Assembly: GCA_003646025.1 (NCBI GenBank)
Contig: QNDR01000006.1
Location: 1-47,108, forward strand
DNA length: 47,108 nucleotides
Direction: 5' to 3'
Origin: Candidatus Fermentibacterota bacterium
Lineage (GTDB): Bacteria > Fermentibacterota > Fermentibacteria > Fermentibacterales > JCC-6
The notes under the pieces are model-generated. The model ran no database searches, was not told where the DNA came from, and saw only the letters and a list, made by a program, of their open reading frames with translations. The position numbers and the translations under genes were made by a program. Position 1 is the first letter of the stretch; every line of letters starts with the position of its first letter. Below, piece by piece: positions 43,487 to 47,108 of this stretch.

Positions 43487-44289
43487 TCGCCCTTATACTG
43501 CTCTGCGGTGTAGCCGACCCATGGGCCGATGCCTCCCCTGCAGTTGAATACGGTCCTGGAGCCGGCTACGGGCAGGCATACTACCCTGAAAACATACTGG
43601 GCCCGCCCGATCCGGCTGCAACACCCTCGACCCCATCGTTTGGAGAAAACAACCTCCTTACTCTTGGAACCGACGGCTGGGTTGTGCTGGAGTTCACCGA
43701 CAACAGCGTAATCAACGGTGACGGAGCCGACTTCACCGTTTTTGAGAATGTGCTGGATACAGGGTCAGGCTACTTCCAGGAATGTGCTTTTGTGGAGGTA
43801 AGCCAGGACGGACAGTACTGGATTCAGTTCCCATGGAATCCAGCGACCCTTGAAGGGCTCGCCGGTCTGATGCCTACAACTGGAGATGACCCCACAAACC
43901 CGGCTGTTTCCGGAGGAGACCAGTTTGACCTGGAAGCTCTGGGGCTGGACTGGATTCGATTTGTCAGACTTACAGACTGCGGTGATGCTGTTTCAGACGG
44001 AGGACTGTTTGATCTCGATGCTGTAGCCGCTGTAAACTGGTCAACAGGGATTGAAGCATCCACACCTTCAGCGCCGATACTGGTGGTTGCCTCTCCTTTT
44101 TCAGACAGTTTTACAGTAACAACTGAGAAGGCTGGCAACCTTCTCTGCTACTCCATCGATGGCCGGGTTGCCGGACAATGGACAGTTTCCCGTGGATCCT
44201 CAACCATTGATGCGTCCGGTCTTCCCTCTGGAATTCTGCTGTTCGTGCTGGATCAGTCGTCTTTCTCCTCTGTAAAACTGATGCACTGA
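43483..44289 (+). CDS. secreted surface protein, second gene of the B12-riboswitch operon
   Basis: This 268-residue protein overlaps the propeller gene by 4 bp (ATGA) and is therefore coupled to it. A short Sec-like signal (MIALILLCGVADPWA) precedes a beta-rich domain with YGPGAGYGQAYYPENILGPP and LGTDGWVVLEFTDN. VFENVLDTGSGYFQECAFVE and DWIRFVRLTD follow. This is a pattern I associate with cell-surface proteins of B12-linked loci, although I cannot name a family. The C terminus is a diverged T9SS-type tail (LLCYSIDGRVAGQWT, then LPSGILLFVLD). It probably binds cobalamin or a transporter together with the propeller. Confidence 0.78.
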   Translation: MIALILLCGVADPWADASPAVEYGPGAGYGQAYYPENILGPPDPAATPSTPSFGENNLLTLGTDGWVVLEFTDNSVINGDGADFTVFENVLDTGSGYFQECAFVEVSQDGQYWIQFPWNPATLEGLAGLMPTTGDDPTNPAVSGGDQFDLEALGLDWIRFVRLTDCGDAVSDGGLFDLDAVAAVNWSTGIEASTPSAPILVVASPFSDSFTVTTEKAGNLLCYSIDGRVAGQWTVSRGSSTIDASGLPSGILLFVLDQSSFSSVKLMH

Positions 44290-44300
44290 AGCAGAACAAA

Positions 44301-44330
44301 GGCAGCTTCGGTTTCTGAGCAGGAGCTGCC
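44301..44330 (+). terminator. hairpin after the B12 operon, weak terminator candidate
   Basis: GGCAGCT (44301-44307) pairs with AGCTGCC (44324-44330) around a 16-nt loop, followed by TAATTT. The stem is perfect but the loop is long and the U tract poor. It lies 12 bp behind the stop of the second B12-operon gene. Confidence 0.35.
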
Positions 44331-44434
44331 TAATTTGACTGACGCCAGAGGATTTCTTAGTTTAGACAGGGTGCAGTTATAGAGTGTGGCTGCTTTCTTA
44401 AAGAAGAGCCCTGTGCCGCCATTAACGGGGATGT

Positions 44435-45370
44435 ATGAAAACAAGTCGGAAGCGTCATATTCTTGTTACCGGAATCCACAGAAGTGGAACCACTTTCGTG
44501 GGGAAAATGCTATCCAGTGCTCCTGGAACGGGATATGTGCAGGAACCATTTAATCCGGAATATGGAGTAACAGGCGTCGACCTCTGGTATCCATATATAC
44601 GACAGGGACATGTCAGCGAGTCTTACTATGCTGAGATAGTTCGAAATATTGTTTCCGGACATGCGGTGTACAGAAAAAAATCTGCCGATGGAGACCATTT
44701 TTTTAAAAAAACAGGGAAGAGACTGCTCGGCAGCAGAGACTACCTGCAGTATCTGGCCTCAACTAAAATGCCGGGAAGCAGGCGCCTGATAATCAAGGAT
44801 CCTCTTGCCTCTCTGTCATCCGAATGGATGCACAAAAAGTTCGATATGGATGTAATTATTCTGTTGCGACATCCTGCCGGATTTATAGCAAGCACTCAAA
44901 GGCTAGGCTGGAACTACTATTTTTTGTCAGACATCATGACGCAGACACAGTTGATGGAAGAATATCTGCATGAAATACTTGCCCCATTTAACATAGCATC
45001 AATGAAACAATGGCAGAAGGGAGCTCTTCTCTGGCAGTGTATCTATAGTATTCTGGATGTTTATGCAGAACGGAATCCATCTATAAAAATTGTCAGGCTG
45101 GAAGATATTTCCCTGGCTCCCGAGGAAATGTTCAGAGAATTACACAAACACCTGGAACTTCCTTTCACGAAGAAGACCGCACACAAAATCCAAGAATCAA
45201 CGGGTTCAAACAACCCGGTTAACGCCCCGGGAGGCAAAGTACATCACCTTCAAAGAAACAGCAGACAACTCTCAAATGCGTGGAAACGATCCATAAACAG
45301 AAACATGGCAATTGAGATCCGAAAACTTGCCGGCCCCGTGGGCGAAAAGTACTACGGGAAAGACTGGTAA
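44435..45370 (+). CDS. PAPS-dependent sulfotransferase
   Basis: This 311-residue protein has the 5'-phosphosulfate binding loop TGIHRSGTTFVGKML at residues 12-26. The 3'-phosphate binding region VIILLRHPAGFIASTQRLGW follows, then VRLEDISLAPEEMFRELHKH near 220-240, as in Sulfotransfer_3-type enzymes. These transfer sulfate from PAPS to carbohydrates or small molecules. No PAPS-synthesis gene is in the window. Sulfation of the surface glycan is possible but there is no direct link. The base composition is slightly more AT-rich than its neighbours, hinting at a separate origin. The ATG has GGGG 4 nt upstream. Confidence 0.85.
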   Translation: MKTSRKRHILVTGIHRSGTTFVGKMLSSAPGTGYVQEPFNPEYGVTGVDLWYPYIRQGHVSESYYAEIVRNIVSGHAVYRKKSADGDHFFKKTGKRLLGSRDYLQYLASTKMPGSRRLIIKDPLASLSSEWMHKKFDMDVIILLRHPAGFIASTQRLGWNYYFLSDIMTQTQLMEEYLHEILAPFNIASMKQWQKGALLWQCIYSILDVYAERNPSIKIVRLEDISLAPEEMFRELHKHLELPFTKKTAHKIQESTGSNNPVNAPGGKVHHLQRNSRQLSNAWKRSINRNMAIEIRKLAGPVGEKYYGKDW

Positions 45371-45375
45371 CACAG

Positions 45376-46584
45376 TTACCGGCCAAGCAAAGTTCTTACA
45401 AAGGTGTCACCTGTTATTGTACCCATGCTTCCGTTCTCTGTGCTGACTTCGTCGTAGACGGTTACAGCATCAGGTTCCACTCCCGGTCTGTAGATCAGGA
45501 ACGGTACAGGGTCATGAACATGTGTTCTAACCTCACAGGGCGTTCCGTGATCTGGAGTGATACCGATGGCAACATCCTGTTCCATCTTTTCTGTCTCTTC
45601 AACTATGAACTTGACAATCCTGTAATCCAGATACTCGATTGTTTTTATCTTCAGTTCCACATCACCCTCATGCCCTGCCTCATCAGTTGCTTCAACATGC
45701 AGAAACACAAAATCGTAATCGCCCTTCAGTGCGTCCACAGCTGCCTGAGCCTTTCCTTCGTAGTTGGTATCAAACAGACCTGTTGCTCCTTCTACCTGTA
45801 TTACGTCCAGCCCTGCATAAACTCCTAAGCCCTTCACAAGATCGACGGCGGAGATAACAGCTCCTTTTACTCCGTAAAGCTCTTTAAATGTTTTCATTTT
45901 CGGTTTGAAACCCGGAGACCAGAACCACACGGAATTCGCCGGATCTTTCCCTGCGGCAATCCGTTTCAAATTCACAGGATGATTCTTTAGAATTTCCTGT
46001 GACCGCAGGATCAACCGGTTAAGAATGGACGCTGTTTCCTCTCCACTCTTATCAGAAGCTTTCACCATAACCTCGGCAAACGGGGTGCCGGGAACATCAT
46101 GGGGAGGGGTACATTGTATAGAACTGCTGCCTTCCTTCAGAACAAACAGGTGCCTGTAGCTTATGCCGGGATGAAACACCATGGTTTCGGAACCAAGCGT
46201 CTCCTGCAGAGCAGACACGAGCTCATGAGACTCTTCAGTACTTATGTGACCGGCTGAATGATTTTTTATTTTACCGTCTTCAATACAGATAAGATTGCAC
46301 CTCATCGCAAGGTCGGTAAAATCAAGTTTCACACCCATGCTGGCGGCCTCAAGAACACCTCTGCCCTGAAAGACCTCTGCCGGATTGTAACCGAGAACGG
46401 ACAGGTTGGCCACAGCGCTTCCTGGGGCAAGCTCCGCAGGAACAGTGGCAAACTTTCCACACCTTCCCCTGGCACACAGAGAATCAATAGCCGGTATGTC
46501 CGCTGCCATCAGCGGTGTTCTCCCGCCGAGACCTTCGATAGGACGATCGGACATCCCGTCGCCTAATATTATTATGTACTTCAT
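45376..46584 (-). CDS. apgM-like phosphomutase family protein, probable homoserine kinase
   Basis: This 402-residue member of the alkaline phosphatase superfamily has IILGDGMSDRP at the start. The catalytic Ser lies in LAPGSAVANLSVLGY. Metal-binding motifs are VEATDEAGHEGD and ITPDHGTPCEVRTHVHDPVP. These are the features of archaeal-type cofactor-independent phosphoglycerate mutase. A subgroup encoded next to threonine genes is thought to replace ThrB as homoserine kinase. Here the gene is 23 bp behind thrC in the same orientation and no classical thrB is seen. The ATG has AAGGA upstream. Confidence 0.87.
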   Translation of the reverse strand: MKYIIILGDGMSDRPIEGLGGRTPLMAADIPAIDSLCARGRCGKFATVPAELAPGSAVANLSVLGYNPAEVFQGRGVLEAASMGVKLDFTDLAMRCNLICIEDGKIKNHSAGHISTEESHELVSALQETLGSETMVFHPGISYRHLFVLKEGSSSIQCTPPHDVPGTPFAEVMVKASDKSGEETASILNRLILRSQEILKNHPVNLKRIAAGKDPANSVWFWSPGFKPKMKTFKELYGVKGAVISAVDLVKGLGVYAGLDVIQVEGATGLFDTNYEGKAQAAVDALKGDYDFVFLHVEATDEAGHEGDVELKIKTIEYLDYRIVKFIVEETEKMEQDVAIGITPDHGTPCEVRTHVHDPVPFLIYRPGVEPDAVTVYDEVSTENGSMGTITGDTFVRTLLGR

Positions 46585-46607
46585 GGTGCTTCCTTATCAG
46601 ATCAGGG

Positions 46608-47108
46608 TTACCCGGTGTAGTCCTTCTTCAAAAACTCTTTGAATGCGCTGTACCGTGTGGGAAGATGCTGGAAAGACTCCTTCTTCTTTTCCAGCCCCTG
46701 AAGGCTTGGCGGGAGTTCCGGATCAAAGGAGAGAATCTCCCGTATTTTCTCCGGAAATTTCGCGGGGTGAGCGGTTTCCAGTGAAATACAGAGCTGTTCA
46801 CTATTTACCTTTTCCCTGTCGATATAACGCTTGAGGCCGGCCCAGCCCACAGAACCGTGGGGTTCAAGCAAAAGACCCGATTCTGTGTAAGCTTCGCTTA
46901 TCATTGCCTCGGTTTCCATGTCGTTAATGCTGACGGCGTACATGTCTTTCCTTATGAGATCCATGTCCGGCGCCGTACCGATGTTTCCGTTTTCGTCCAT
47001 TGTTCCGCCGTACATCTGAACCAGTCTTGGAATATTGCTTGGATGGCCGACATTCATTGCGCTGGATATACAGTTGCGGGAGGGTACCAGTTTCTCATAA
47101 AAACCCGA
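46608..47108 (-). CDS. thrC: threonine synthase, 5'-truncated by window edge
   Basis: This is the C-terminal 166 residues of a PLP-dependent threonine synthase. The frame remains open to the last base, so the start lies beyond the window; the ATG at 47057 is internal. Recognisable stretches are SSAMNVGHPSNIPRL, the PLP-proximal C-terminal domain of fold type II synthases (ALINDMETE-like region VSINDMETEAMISEAY), LLLEPHGSVGWAGLKRY and LETAHPAKFPE. The enzyme converts O-phosphohomoserine to threonine. It is co-directional with the apgM-like gene, which probably supplies its substrate. Confidence 0.93.
   Translation of the reverse strand, partial: SGFYEKLVPSRNCISSAMNVGHPSNIPRLVQMYGGTMDENGNIGTAPDMDLIRKDMYAVSINDMETEAMISEAYTESGLLLEPHGSVGWAGLKRYIDREKVNSEQLCISLETAHPAKFPEKIREILSFDPELPPSLQGLEKKKESFQHLPTRYSAFKEFLKKDYTG

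Overview
The window looks like a chromosomal segment of an uncultured Gram-negative bacterium of the FCB / candidate-phylum type. A Fermentibacteria- or Aegiribacteria-like lineage is my best guess, not proven. The reasons are secreted proteins ending in a T9SS-type (Por) C-terminal sorting domain (34950-36758, 42299-43486 and, in a diverged form, 43483-44289), Wza/Wzz-type envelope export genes, a long Chlamydia-like GreA, dense packing with 4-bp ATGA/GTGA overlaps, strong GGAGG ribosome binding sites and frequent GTG/TTG starts. I see no IS element, phage gene, tRNA, rRNA or CRISPR array.

Layout. 1-5.6 kb: a PrsW-like membrane protease pair; an Rrf2 regulator plus hybrid-cluster protein operon (nitrosative/oxidative stress) with a consensus promoter wrapped in a perfect inverted repeat; and a DUF4143-type ATPase divergent from a small protein across two 19-bp palindromes. 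5.6-10.5 kb: a PP-loop thiolase-like RNA modification protein, a HAD phosphatase and a Tat-exported protein (one operon), then a 694-aa GreA-like factor and a small Cys-rich protein. 10.5-27.1 kb: a large surface-glycan locus with eight glycosyltransferases in mixed orientation, a MurJ-like flippase, a zinc-site nucleotide-sugar epimerase, a radical SAM protein, a polyprenyl-phosphate sugar-1-P transferase, a sugar aminotransferase, and a PAP2 phosphatase plus DgkA-type kinase pair that could recycle the lipid carrier. serS closes the plus-strand run at 28357.

28.4-34.0 kb: a minus-strand exopolysaccharide operon (small TPR-like protein, O-antigen ligase/polymerase, membrane GT2, Wza-like SLBB export protein, Wzz-like copolymerase). 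Its leader carries TWO TANDEM c-di-GMP-I (GEMM) riboswitches at 33845-34006. This ties envelope polysaccharide polymerisation and export directly to c-di-GMP.

34-44.3 kb: a PHP phosphoesterase, secreted FG-GAP and beta-propeller proteins, ElbB, a MalY/PatB-like lyase, an alkyltransferase-like (ATL) protein with Trp in place of the catalytic Cys, and a COBALAMIN RIBOSWITCH (42077-42218). The riboswitch heads a two-gene operon of secreted, T9SS-tailed proteins (a YncE/BtuG-like beta-propeller and a partner). I read this as a candidate surface vitamin-B12 capture system. 44.4-47.1 kb: a sulfotransferase, then a phosphoglycerate-mutase-like protein directly behind a truncated threonine synthase. 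That context suggests the alternative homoserine kinase.

The two riboswitch-controlled surface systems are the most interesting content. Functional assignments rest on motifs recognised by eye; no database search was run.
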